Positions 45,611 to 53,249 of a stretch of DNA of 64,000 nt are shown here, one piece after another. Both the position numbers and the translations under genes were made by a program. Under the pieces are notes generated by a model. It saw only the letters and a program-made list of their open reading frames with translations, made no database searches and was not told the origin of the DNA. The stretch is from DASWTL01 sp966250385 (GTDB taxonomy: Bacteria; Bacteroidota; Bacteroidia; Sphingobacteriales; Sphingobacteriaceae). Positions within the stretch are counted from its first letter, which is position 1. Each line of letters starts with the position of its first letter. The DNA is taken from contig CBINHC010000012.1 of NCBI GenBank assembly GCA_966250385.1, positions 62,001-126,000 of the forward strand, read 5' to 3'.

Positions 45611-45665
45611 TGGGTTGTATGCTGTATGTTGTAAGCTTTACCTGCAACGCACAACACACAACCCA
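45611..45665 (-). repeat. 7-nt-periodic hairpin between rpsB and tsf
   Basis: On the plus strand three heptads (GTTGTAT, GCTGTAT, GTTGTAA; 45614-45634), one spacer heptad (GCTTTAC) and three heptads (CTGCAAC, GCACAAC, ACACAAC; 45642-45662) form a symmetrical structure. The outer arms TGGGTTGT and ACAACCCA are perfectly complementary. It sits in the rpsB-tsf spacer and lacks a T-tract. Confidence 0.7.
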
Positions 45666-45677
45666 ATACTGAATTTA

Positions 45678-46514
45678 TTACTCTTCGTTAGCGCCTTCAG
45701 CAGCAGGAGAATCACCTGCTTCAGCAGCTACTTTACGTGTACGTTTCGGAGCATCACCGGCCTCAGGTGAATCCGCTTTAGCTTTTGCCGCAGCAGCTTC
45801 CTTTTCAGCCTCATCTTCCTTCTCACGCTTACGCTCATCAAGACCTTCCTGGATCGCTTTAACGATGATGTCAGTGATCAGGGAGATTGACTTGGTCGCG
45901 TCGTCATTGGACGGGATCGGGAAGTCGATGTTGGTAGGATCGGAGTTGGTATCTACCATTGCGAAAGTAGGGATGTTCAGTTTCAGCGCCTCAGAAACAG
46001 CGATGTGCTCTTTCTTAACGTCGATCAGGAACAATGCAGCAGGCAGACGGTTCAGGTCTGAAATACCTCCAAGAAGGCTTTCCAGCTTAATCCGCTCACG
46101 CTGGATCATTAACTTTTCTTTCTTTGATAAAACGTCGTAGGTTCCGTCTTTGGTCATTCTGTCGATGTTGGACATCTTCTTGATCGACTTGCGAACGGTT
46201 GCGAAGTTTGTAAGCATACCACCTAACCAACGCTCGGTCACGAAAGGCATGTTCACAGATTTAGCCTGCTCGGCAACGATATCCTTCGCCTGTTTTTTGG
46301 TAGCGACGAATAATACTTTGCGGCCTGATTTTACGATCTGTTTGATCGCAGCAGCAGCTTCCTCTAATTTATTTAATGTTTTATTTAAATCGATAATGTG
46401 GATGCCATTACGCTCCATGAAAATGTACTGGGACATTTTCGGATCCCATTTACGGGTAAGGTGACCAAAGTGTACACCTGCATCAAGTAAGTCCTGATAT
46501 GTTGTTCTAGCCAT
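45678..46514 (-). CDS. rpsB: 30S ribosomal protein S2
   Basis: The 278-residue S2 protein starts MARTTYQDLLDAGVHFGHLTRKW and contains FVATKKQAKDIV and RWLGGMLTNFATV. The last 50 residues are a low-complexity Ala/Glu/Lys tail typical of Bacteroidota S2. A strong Shine-Dalgarno AGGAGG lies 8 nt before the ATG, unusual for this phylum. The gene is co-transcribed with rpsI upstream (18 bp gap) and tsf downstream. Confidence 0.98.
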   Translation of the reverse strand: MARTTYQDLLDAGVHFGHLTRKWDPKMSQYIFMERNGIHIIDLNKTLNKLEEAAAAIKQIVKSGRKVLFVATKKQAKDIVAEQAKSVNMPFVTERWLGGMLTNFATVRKSIKKMSNIDRMTKDGTYDVLSKKEKLMIQRERIKLESLLGGISDLNRLPAALFLIDVKKEHIAVSEALKLNIPTFAMVDTNSDPTNIDFPIPSNDDATKSISLITDIIVKAIQEGLDERKREKEDEAEKEAAAAKAKADSPEAGDAPKRTRKVAAEAGDSPAAEGANEE

Positions 46515-46522
46515 TGTTTGAT

Positions 46523-46528
46523 CCTCCT
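46523..46528 (-). promoter_or_regulatory. Strong Shine-Dalgarno sequence of rpsB
   Basis: AGGAGG on the minus strand is 8 nt upstream of the rpsB ATG. Most genes in the window have no recognisable Shine-Dalgarno sequence. Confidence 0.7.
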
Positions 46529-46532
46529 AATA

Positions 46533-46919
46533 TTAACGTTTACTGAATTGAAATCTGCGACGAGCTTTTCTGCGTCCTGGTTTTTTACGCTCAACCATTC
46601 TGTCATCACGGGTCATTAAGCCCTTCGCTCTGAGGCCTGATTTCGTTTCCGGATCAAGTTCAACAATAGCTTTGGCAATCGCTAAACGTACGGCTTCCGC
46701 CTGACCTTTAACACCACCGCCTGCAACGTTAACAGTTACATCGAATTTGCCGGTAGATCCGGAAACTTCGGTAGACTGAGTAACGATGTACTGCAATGGT
46801 AAGGTTGGGAAGTACTCTTTGTAATCTTTACCGTTTACGGTAATTGCGCCGTTACCCTCCGTTAAATAAATGCGGGCAACTGCAGTTTTTCTTCTTCCTG
46901 AAGTGTTTGTAGTTGACAT
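46533..46919 (-). CDS. rpsI: 30S ribosomal protein S9
   Basis: The 128-residue protein has the family blocks SGRRKTAVARIYL, GGGVKGQAEAVRLAIAKA and the basic C-terminus ending KARRRFQFSKR, whose tail reaches the ribosomal P site. It lies 19 bp downstream of rplM, the conserved L13-S9 pair, and 18 bp upstream of rpsB. AAAGGAGA, a good Shine-Dalgarno, lies 6 nt before the ATG. Confidence 0.98.
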   Translation of the reverse strand: MSTTNTSGRRKTAVARIYLTEGNGAITVNGKDYKEYFPTLPLQYIVTQSTEVSGSTGKFDVTVNVAGGGVKGQAEAVRLAIAKAIVELDPETKSGLRAKGLMTRDDRMVERKKPGRRKARRRFQFSKR

Positions 46920-46925
46920 TTCGTT

Positions 46926-46933
46926 TCTCCTTT
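46926..46933 (-). promoter_or_regulatory. Shine-Dalgarno sequence of rpsI
   Basis: AAAGGAGA on the minus strand ends 6 nt before the rpsI ATG. Confidence 0.6.
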
Positions 46934-46938
46934 AATGA

Positions 46939-47382
46939 TTAAAGTTTAATTTCTTTTGGACTCTGTGCCGCGTGCGGGTGCTCGCTTCCTGCATAAACAA
47001 ACAGGTTTTTGTACAAAGCACGGCCCAAACGATTTTTAGGTAACATCCCGCGAACCGCTTTTTCAACGATACGCTCAGGGTGTTTCGCCAGTAACTCCTT
47101 AGGAGAAATGAAACGCTGACCGCCTGGGTAGCCGGTGTAGGAAACATACTCTTTTGCATTGAGCTTGTTCCCGGTCAGTTTTACCTTGTCTGCGTTGATA
47201 ACGATCACGTTATCACCACAGTCTACGTTTGGGGTGAATGATGGCTTGTGCTTACCTCGGATCATCATGGCGATCTTCGATGACAAGCGCCCCAAAATCT
47301 CGCCCTGTGCGTCAACAACTACCCACTCTTTGTTAACGGTCTTCTTGTTGGCAGAGACAGTTTTGTAACTTAACGTATTCAC
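46939..47382 (-). CDS. rplM: 50S ribosomal protein L13
   Basis: The 147-residue L13 protein has VVDAQGEILGRLSSKIA, GDNVIVINADKVKLTG and VRGMLPKNRLGRALYKNLFVY. It starts at GTG 47382; no ATG fits the family N-terminus better. It is the first gene of the four-gene unit rplM-rpsI-rpsB-tsf and has the best promoter of the window 55 nt upstream. No Shine-Dalgarno is present, in contrast to rpsI and rpsB. Confidence 0.97.
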   Translation of the reverse strand: MNTLSYKTVSANKKTVNKEWVVVDAQGEILGRLSSKIAMMIRGKHKPSFTPNVDCGDNVIVINADKVKLTGNKLNAKEYVSYTGYPGGQRFISPKELLAKHPERIVEKAVRGMLPKNRLGRALYKNLFVYAGSEHPHAAQSPKEIKL

Positions 47383-47436
47383 TTGCTTGATATTAAATTA
47401 AATAAACAATATACTTTACCCCTCAAATTGGGACTG

Positions 47437-47467
47437 CAAAGATAGCGCAAAATGTTTAATTATCAAA
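47437..47467 (-). promoter_or_regulatory. Full Bacteroidota promoter for the rplM operon
   Basis: On the minus strand TTTG (complement of 47464-47467), a 19-bp spacer and TATCTTTG (complement of 47437-47444) match the phylum's -33/-7 consensus in sequence and spacing. Confidence 0.8.
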
Positions 47468-47602
47468 TGAATGAGAACTTTTTACGACGCATTTGCGGCT
47501 CTTTCGCCACACCGGGTAAAAAAAATGAAATCGGAGGGCCGGATTGTCTATTATTTTCAAAATGAGATCACTAGTTTTAGGAAACCTAACCAATCTCCGA
47601 AT

Positions 47603-48475
47603 ATGAAACGTCTGTTTACTTTCCTGATTACCTTACTATCCGTGTGCAGTATGGGCTACGCCCAGGAGCTGCCGGCACGCTGGGATGAACTGACCACCAG
47701 CGACTGGGACAAGGCGCTGGAGAAATCCTCCCGTACCTGTATCCTTCCCATCGGGATCCTGGAAAAGCACGGCCCCCACTCCCCGCTCGGCTCCGACCTG
47801 ATCCATGTCAGGGAAATCGCCGCACGCACGGTAAAAAACGAATACGCCGTCGTGTTCCCGGATTATTTCTACGGTCAGATCAATGAGGCCCGTCACCAGC
47901 CCGGTACGTTCGCCCTGCAGAGCAACCTGATCCTGAACCTCCTGGAAGCGACCTGCGACGAGATCGCAAGGAACGGTTTTGACAAGATCATTATCCTGAA
48001 CGGCCACGGAGGAAACCCGGAATTCCTCCGGTTCTTCATGCAGTCGCTGCTTGGCAAACGCAGGGACTATGCGGTATACCTGTTCGATCCCGGTTCTGAC
48101 CGGGAGTTCGACGAAAAGATGAAGAAGATGCGGAAGACCGATGCCCGGTATGATATGCATGCCGGTGAGCGGGAAACTTCGACGCTGCTTTACCTGCGAC
48201 CCGACCTCATGCGTATGGACCAGGCGGCCAGCCAGTCCGGAGAGGACCAGAAAAGGCTGAGCACTCCGGATCTGTATACGCCGATCTGGTGGTACGCCGG
48301 ATTCCCTAATCACTATGCAGGGGTTGGCGCAAAGTCCACGAAAGAACTCGGAAAACTGATCGCTGAACATACCATCGACACCTTTACCCGGGCGGTCAAA
48401 GCCGTTAAGGCGGATACCAGGACCATCCAGCTGCAAAACGAATACTTCGACAAGGTCGAAAAGGTCAAAAAATAG
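47603..48475 (+). CDS. Exported creatininase-family protein
   Basis: From ATG 47603 the protein is 290 residues and begins with a signal peptide (MKRLFTFLITLLSVCSMGYAQ); the in-frame start at 47471 would bury it. Creatininase motifs are PIGILEKHGPHSPLGSD near residue 50, NGHGGNPEF near 134 and DMHAGERETS near 190, which hold the metal-binding Glu, His and Asp. Family members are amidohydrolases acting on creatinine or formamide-type bonds; an exported member suggests a periplasmic role of unknown specificity. The GMC dehydrogenase pair follows 64 bp later on the same strand. Confidence 0.88.
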   Translation: MKRLFTFLITLLSVCSMGYAQELPARWDELTTSDWDKALEKSSRTCILPIGILEKHGPHSPLGSDLIHVREIAARTVKNEYAVVFPDYFYGQINEARHQPGTFALQSNLILNLLEATCDEIARNGFDKIIILNGHGGNPEFLRFFMQSLLGKRRDYAVYLFDPGSDREFDEKMKKMRKTDARYDMHAGERETSTLLYLRPDLMRMDQAASQSGEDQKRLSTPDLYTPIWWYAGFPNHYAGVGAKSTKELGKLIAEHTIDTFTRAVKAVKADTRTIQLQNEYFDKVEKVKK

Positions 48476-48539
48476 GCTGGTTCCCGAAACGCTACCCTGC
48501 CTGCGGTCCAGACAGGCAGGGTTCACTGAAATTCCGCAC

Positions 48540-49097
48540 ATGCATATAACCAGAAGGATCGCGCTCAGGAATCTCCTGATCGTCGCAGCCGGAACCGCCT
48601 TGCTTCCATCCTGCCTGCAGGATGATCCGGCTTCTGTCGCTTTCAAAAAGATCAGGGTTACACGGGAACAGGAGCAGATGCTCGCTTCCCTGACTGAGAC
48701 CATTATTCCAACCACCGATACCCCGGGAGCCCGGGAAATATCCGCTCATCTTTTCCTGCTGAAGATGGTCGACGACTGCTATACTCCTGATGAACAACGG
48801 AAATTCCTGAAAGGAATGGAAGCTTTTTCCGGAGAATCCGAAAAGAGGTACCGGAAGGACTTCCGGGAGCTGGATACTGCCCGGAGAGACGAATTTCTTT
48901 CCGGACTTGAGCAATCCGGGGATGACGGAACGCCCCTGACGGCTTTCTACAGATCCGTCAGGAGTCTGACCATTCTCGGTTACACGACCTCGGAATACTA
49001 TCTTACCCGGATCAGGGGATACCGGATCATTCCCGGGAAATACCAGGGTTCGGTCCCGGTCCGGAAACCCTCATCGCCAAATGCCTCCCATTCATGA
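48540..49097 (+). CDS. Gluconate 2-dehydrogenase subunit 3-like protein
   Basis: The 185-residue protein starts with a twin-arginine-like signal (HITRRIALRNLLIV) followed by a lipobox-like LLPSC with the cysteine near residue 25, so it may be exported folded and lipidated. The mature part has the gluconate 2-dehydrogenase subunit 3 pattern: LASLTETIIPTTDTPGA near residue 48 and FLLKMVDDCYTPDE. Such small subunits escort the flavoprotein, whose gene overlaps by four bases. The matching cytochrome c subunit is absent here. Confidence 0.88.
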   Translation: MHITRRIALRNLLIVAAGTALLPSCLQDDPASVAFKKIRVTREQEQMLASLTETIIPTTDTPGAREISAHLFLLKMVDDCYTPDEQRKFLKGMEAFSGESEKRYRKDFRELDTARRDEFLSGLEQSGDDGTPLTAFYRSVRSLTILGYTTSEYYLTRIRGYRIIPGKYQGSVPVRKPSSPNASHS

Positions 49098-50782
49098 GCA
49101 AGACCAGAAATTTTGACGTTATCGTAATCGGCTCCGGGATCAGCGGCGGCTGGGCCGCCAAGGAGTTTTGCGAAAAAGGGCTCAAAACGCTCGTACTGGA
49201 GCGCGGCCGCGACGTGAAGCACAACAAAGATTATCCTACGACCAATATGCATCCGTGGGAGTTCGAACACCGCAACGAGATTCCGGCGGACATACAGGCA
49301 GCCAATCCCGTGGTGAGCAGATGCTATGCGTTCCGGGAGGATGCCATGCACTTTTTCGTCAGGGACGAGGAGCATCCCTATGAGCAGGAAAAACCCTTTG
49401 ACTGGATCCGGGGATACCAGGTCGGCGGGAAATCACTGTTGTGGGCCCGCCAGACCCAGCGCTGGAGCGACTACGATTTTGAGGGGCCGGCACGGGACAG
49501 TTTTGCAGTGGACTGGCCGATCCGGTACCGCGATCTGGCGCCGTGGTACAGTTATGTCGAAAAGTTTGCCGGAATTTCCGGCAACAGGGACGGGCTCGAT
49601 GTCCTTCCTGACGGCGAGTTTCTCCCTCCTATCGAACTGAACAGGGTTGAAAACTATTTCAGGGACGTAGTCGCGCAAAACTACAGCGACCGGCATGTGA
49701 TCTACGGCCGGTGCGCCCATCTTACCCGGCCGCAGCAGATCCACCTGGATCAGGGCCGCGGGGAATGCCAGAACAGGAACCTCTGCCAGCGGGGCTGCCC
49801 GTTCGGCGGATATTTCAGCAGCAATTCCTCGACGCTTCCCTGGGCAGCGAAGACCGGGAACCTGACTTTACGTCCGGACGCCGTGGTTCATTCGATCATC
49901 TATGATGAGAAGACAGGCCGGGCCGCCGGAGTCCGGGTACTGGACGCACGCACGATGAAGGAAGAGGAATACTTTGCCCGGGTGATCTTCGTAAATGCGG
50001 GGGCGCTCAACACGAACCTGATCCTTTTGAACTCCCGATCGGGACGTTTTCCGGAAGGACTGGGAAATGATTCCGGACTGCTCGGACAGTACGTCGCATT
50101 TCATAATTACCGGGCCCGCGTCTCCGCGGAATGCGAGGACTTCAGCGGGTTCACCACAGCCGGCGGAAGACCGACGAGCGCCTATATCCCGCGGTTCCGG
50201 AACGTAAAGAAACAGGAAACGGACTTTCTACGGGGATATGCTGCCGGCTTCTCTGCCGGGAGGTCCGGGAAATGGCCGGAGGGGTTCGGCAAATACCTGA
50301 AAGACCAGCTGGCGGCAGGCGAGCCCGGACCGTGGCATGTCGGATCCCACATGATGGGCGAGACCATCCCGAAAGCTTCGAACCATGTGAGTCTCCATGC
50401 TGACAGGAAGGATGCATGGGGAATGCCCATCCTTCGCGTTTCGGTCGATTATGATGAGAACGACGAGAAGATGACCAGAGATTACATCGAACAGATGACT
50501 GAAATGTTCACCCGGGCCGGATTCGTCAACATCCGCAGCCAGGACAGCAAACAGGCTCCCGGCCTGGATATTCACGAGATGGGCGGTGTCCGTATGGGGC
50601 ACGACCCGCGGACTTCGCTGCTGAACGGCTGGAACCAGATGCATGCGTGCAAAAACGTCTTCGTTACGGACGGCGCATGCATGACATCCACCTCCACTCA
50701 GAATCCTTCGCTGACCTACATGGCGCTGACCGCACGGGCCGCACATTATGCGGCGGAAGAGCTTCGGAAAGGTACGATCTGA
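49094..50782 (+). CDS. GMC-family oxidoreductase
   Basis: A 562-residue flavoprotein of the glucose-methanol-choline family. The FAD-binding fold VIVIGSGISGGWAAKE is near residue 10, LVLERGRDVKH follows, and a C-terminal catalytic region has IHEMGGVRMGHDP and FVTDGACMTSTSTQNPSL near residue 530. CQNRNLCQRGCPFGGYF near 222 is typical of the sugar-dehydrogenase group. With the upstream subunit 3 it probably oxidises a sugar or polyol in the periplasm, carried across by the partner's signal. A terminator follows. Confidence 0.92.
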   Translation: MSKTRNFDVIVIGSGISGGWAAKEFCEKGLKTLVLERGRDVKHNKDYPTTNMHPWEFEHRNEIPADIQAANPVVSRCYAFREDAMHFFVRDEEHPYEQEKPFDWIRGYQVGGKSLLWARQTQRWSDYDFEGPARDSFAVDWPIRYRDLAPWYSYVEKFAGISGNRDGLDVLPDGEFLPPIELNRVENYFRDVVAQNYSDRHVIYGRCAHLTRPQQIHLDQGRGECQNRNLCQRGCPFGGYFSSNSSTLPWAAKTGNLTLRPDAVVHSIIYDEKTGRAAGVRVLDARTMKEEEYFARVIFVNAGALNTNLILLNSRSGRFPEGLGNDSGLLGQYVAFHNYRARVSAECEDFSGFTTAGGRPTSAYIPRFRNVKKQETDFLRGYAAGFSAGRSGKWPEGFGKYLKDQLAAGEPGPWHVGSHMMGETIPKASNHVSLHADRKDAWGMPILRVSVDYDENDEKMTRDYIEQMTEMFTRAGFVNIRSQDSKQAPGLDIHEMGGVRMGHDPRTSLLNGWNQMHACKNVFVTDGACMTSTSTQNPSLTYMALTARAAHYAAEELRKGTI

Positions 50783-50787
50783 CGGAC

Positions 50788-50845
50788 GACATCCCCGCTT
50801 CCAACAGCCGGTTTGTCATCCGGCTGTTGGGTGGATGTCATTTTT
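50788..50845 (+). terminator. Intrinsic terminator after the GMC gene
   Basis: CCAACAGCCGG (50801-50811) pairs perfectly with CCGGCTGTTGG (50820-50830). An outer GACATCC/GGATGTC pair and ATTTTTCTT follow. Confidence 0.85.
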
Positions 50846-50937
50846 CTTCAATTTGATTAACGCAAACCATATTGTGCCTCCATCTGTCTTTAAACATGTA
50901 TCTTTCCGGAATTTACAATTGATTAGCACCCCCTATT

Positions 50938-51672
50938 TTGATTATTCTAGTTTTTTTTCTTTGCCACTGGTTCCTTTCCCTTTTCTTTCAAACCTTTTTC
51001 CTTCACCGTTATGCATCCCATAAGATGTTCACGACGAACAGGTTCTGGGAACGGGTGTTTTACTTTCTGACCTACTTCTCCCAGGGAGCTTCATTTCTGA
51101 ACCCAAGGGCCTATGCGATCATGCACCGCATGCACCATGCCTACAGCGACACGAAAGAAGATCCGCATTCACCGCATTTTTTCAGGGATGTGTTCCAGAT
51201 GATGTGGACGACCAAAAAAATCTACCAGGATTTCGTGGTGGAAATACGCCAGCCGGAGAACCGCTTCAAGGGCAACTACCCTATCTGGCCCAGCCTGGAC
51301 AGACTGGGATCTTCCTGGTTTTCAAGGATCGGCTTCGGCGTAGCCTATGTCATGATATACGTGTTGTTTGCCACCCAGTGGTGGATGTTCCTCTTGTTGC
51401 CGGTTCACTTTCTGATGGGGCCGATCCACGGGGCTCTGGTGAACTGGTGTGGCCATAAGTACGGCTACTCGAACTTTGACAATGGCGATCACTCCAAGAA
51501 CACCACGCCGTTTGACTTTTTTATGCTCGGTGAATTATTCCAGAACAATCATCATAAGTTTCCGAACAGTCCCAACTTCGCCAAGCGATGGTTCGAGCTG
51601 GATCCTGTATACCCGGTAATGCGCGGTCTGAACTGGCTCCGGATCATCCGCCTGAGAAAAACGGCCGCTTAG
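50938..51672 (+). CDS. Acyl-CoA/fatty-acid desaturase
   Basis: A 244-residue membrane di-iron enzyme. The histidine boxes are HRYASH near residue 24, HRMHHAY near 63 and NNHHKFPN near 203, with hydrophobic helices before and between them. It introduces double bonds into fatty acyl chains and so adjusts membrane fluidity. The start is TTG at 50938, the first usable codon after an in-frame stop; there is no ATG before the first histidine box. It is shorter than most acyl-CoA desaturases but has all three boxes. Confidence 0.88.
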   Translation: MIILVFFLCHWFLSLFFQTFFLHRYASHKMFTTNRFWERVFYFLTYFSQGASFLNPRAYAIMHRMHHAYSDTKEDPHSPHFFRDVFQMMWTTKKIYQDFVVEIRQPENRFKGNYPIWPSLDRLGSSWFSRIGFGVAYVMIYVLFATQWWMFLLLPVHFLMGPIHGALVNWCGHKYGYSNFDNGDHSKNTTPFDFFMLGELFQNNHHKFPNSPNFAKRWFELDPVYPVMRGLNWLRIIRLRKTAA

Positions 51673-51679
51673 CATACAG

Positions 51680-51710
51680 GGAAGGCCCCGGTTTTGAATC
51701 GGGGCCTTCC
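51680..51710. terminator. Bidirectional terminator between desaturase and DUF4920 genes
   Basis: GGAAGGCCCCG (51680-51690) pairs perfectly with CGGGGCCTTCC (51700-51710) between two convergent genes. Confidence 0.75.
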
Positions 51711-51732
51711 TGTTTAACATATATCGTAACTT

Positions 51733-52203
51733 CTAAAGCACGACCACACCGGCCGCTTCGAAGGTAACCTCCTTTTTGGGTTCGGTGATCCTGGCGATCT
51801 CCGCGGCCGGCTTCTTCATGTCCTCGGCATAGTGTTTTTGCTTGTCAACGGACAGGACTTCCTGCTTTGCAATTCCTTCAATCGTTACTTTTTTGCCAAC
51901 AAGGTTAGCCGGCACAAAAAATCCGTAATCCTTGAACTTCACCATGACCGGCTCGCCCCCGGCTGTTTCAAGCTTCATAAAACATCCTTTTTTGGCACAA
52001 ACTTCCACTACCTTACCGCTTACTTTGGCTTCCATGGTTTCCGCATCGCCCATTCTGGCTTTCAGCTTATCCACGGGGATCGCGCCTTTGGCATTAACGG
52101 CTGCTCCGTAGGTCACACCTTTTGCTGCAGGCTTAATATCCTGTGCGAATACCGACCCGGTAAGACAGCACACAATCAACAGGGAGAATACTTTTTGTTT
52201 CAT
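51733..52203 (-). CDS. Exported DUF4920 protein
   Basis: A 156-residue protein with a signal peptide (MKQKVFSLLIVCCLTG, cleaved after SVFAQ). The mature part has KVVEVCAKKGCFMKLE, with two cysteines six residues apart, and FKDYGFFVPANLVGKKVTIEG, the marks of the DUF4920 family of small OB-fold-like Bacteroidota proteins. Function is unknown; the cysteine pair suggests metal binding or a disulfide in the periplasm. A consensus -7 box lies 19 nt upstream. Confidence 0.85.
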   Translation of the reverse strand: MKQKVFSLLIVCCLTGSVFAQDIKPAAKGVTYGAAVNAKGAIPVDKLKARMGDAETMEAKVSGKVVEVCAKKGCFMKLETAGGEPVMVKFKDYGFFVPANLVGKKVTIEGIAKQEVLSVDKQKHYAEDMKKPAAEIARITEPKKEVTFEAAGVVVL

Positions 52204-52571
52204 ATTTCAGTTTGTATAGGACCAAAGATATTAAAACTTTAAAAATCAAGGCGTTGTTTCCGCCATGTAAAAAATGAAATCATTCTTGTATTTTTTAATT
52301 TTTATATTCTCTTTTGCACCGCACATGAAACTGAACGCGTACTTTATACACACCTGCAGGCAAGCTAAGAACAGCTTGTTTGTGATGGTATGCGAGCATT
52401 TTCTCACCTATGCCGTCCCGGTAAAAAACCGACGATCATTTATGCCGAGGGTCTGAACCCCGGCGAACTTTCCGTATTTCCGGCTTGTCTGCCGGATCTG
52501 ATAACTCATTAATCCACTTACCAAGACTAAAAACGTAGTCTTATCCGTTAAACCGGATTTTCTTACTCAGA
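52204..52571. other. Leader region upstream of the arginine operon
   Basis: No ordinary gene was accepted here. It contains the DUF4920 promoter and, on the plus strand, a 60-codon frame (52274-52456) that ends with two CGA and one AGG arginine codons among its last eight. Successive hairpins follow: GCCG-A-GGGT/ACCC-CGGC (52444-52464), CCGGC/GCCGG (52480-52495), AAGACTA/TAGTCTT (52523-52542) and ATCCG/CGGAT (52543-52558). This could be an attenuator. Confidence 0.4.
52223..52230 (-). promoter_or_regulatory. Consensus -7 promoter element for the DUF4920 gene
   Basis: TATCTTTG on the minus strand matches TAnnTTTG. A TTG lies 16 bp further upstream, a shorter spacer than usual. Confidence 0.55.
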
Positions 52572-53249
52572 ATGAAAGAAAACGAGTTTGTTGTTTTAAC
52601 CGCAACAAAAGCACATGAAGGATATGCTCAGCAGATCGTCGACGAAATGGCCGAATCTGCCAAAGCGCGGGGAACCGGTATTGCGAGGAGAACCCCGGAA
52701 TACGTAGCAACGAAAATGGCGGAAGGCAAAGCCGTAATCGCGCTGCACCGGGATGGGACCTGGGCCGGCTTTTGCTACATCGAAACCTGGAGCCACGGAA
52801 AGTTCGTAGCGAACTCCGGGCTGATCGTTAATCCGGCGTTCCGGCAATCCGGGTTGGCCAAACGTATCAAGAACGCTATTTTTGAACTTTCACGGACCCT
52901 TTATCCGGATGCCAAGATCTTTGGGCTTACCACCGGCCTGGCCGTGATGAAGATCAACAGTGACCTCGGATACGAACCGGTAACCTATTCGGAGCTGACC
53001 CAGGATGAAAACTTCTGGAAGGGCTGCCAGAGCTGTATCAATTACGACATCCTGATGGCCAAAGGGCGGAAGAACTGCCTGTGCACGGCTATGTTGTGGG
53101 ACCCTGTGGAGAAAGAGAAAGAAGCTGAACAGAAGGTTCAGAAAATTACCAAGAAGGCCTCCTTACTGGAAAGAATTGAGAACAGGCTCAAGCGTTCGGT
53201 AAAAACCGGGGCTTTATTTTTATCAACCACCTTACAAGGCAACTCATGA
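52572..53249 (+). CDS. GNAT acyltransferase of the arginine operon (ArgA candidate)
   Basis: A 225-residue GNAT protein and the first gene of the arginine operon. The acyl-CoA-binding loop is FRQSGLAKRI (residues 90-99). A C-terminal cysteine cluster, C152-x2-C155 and C169-x-C171, is unusual for GNATs and could bind zinc. By position it is the best candidate to acylate glutamate, the first step of arginine synthesis, perhaps with succinyl-CoA (see argF'). The last 40 residues are lysine-rich and helical. It overlaps argG by four bases. Confidence 0.8.
   Translation: MKENEFVVLTATKAHEGYAQQIVDEMAESAKARGTGIARRTPEYVATKMAEGKAVIALHRDGTWAGFCYIETWSHGKFVANSGLIVNPAFRQSGLAKRIKNAIFELSRTLYPDAKIFGLTTGLAVMKINSDLGYEPVTYSELTQDENFWKGCQSCINYDILMAKGRKNCLCTAMLWDPVEKEKEAEQKVQKITKKASLLERIENRLKRSVKTGALFLSTTLQGNS

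Noticed and set aside
52274..52456. A 60-codon frame as an independent gene.
   Set aside because: No promoter or conserved feature supports a stable protein; kept only as a possible leader peptide.
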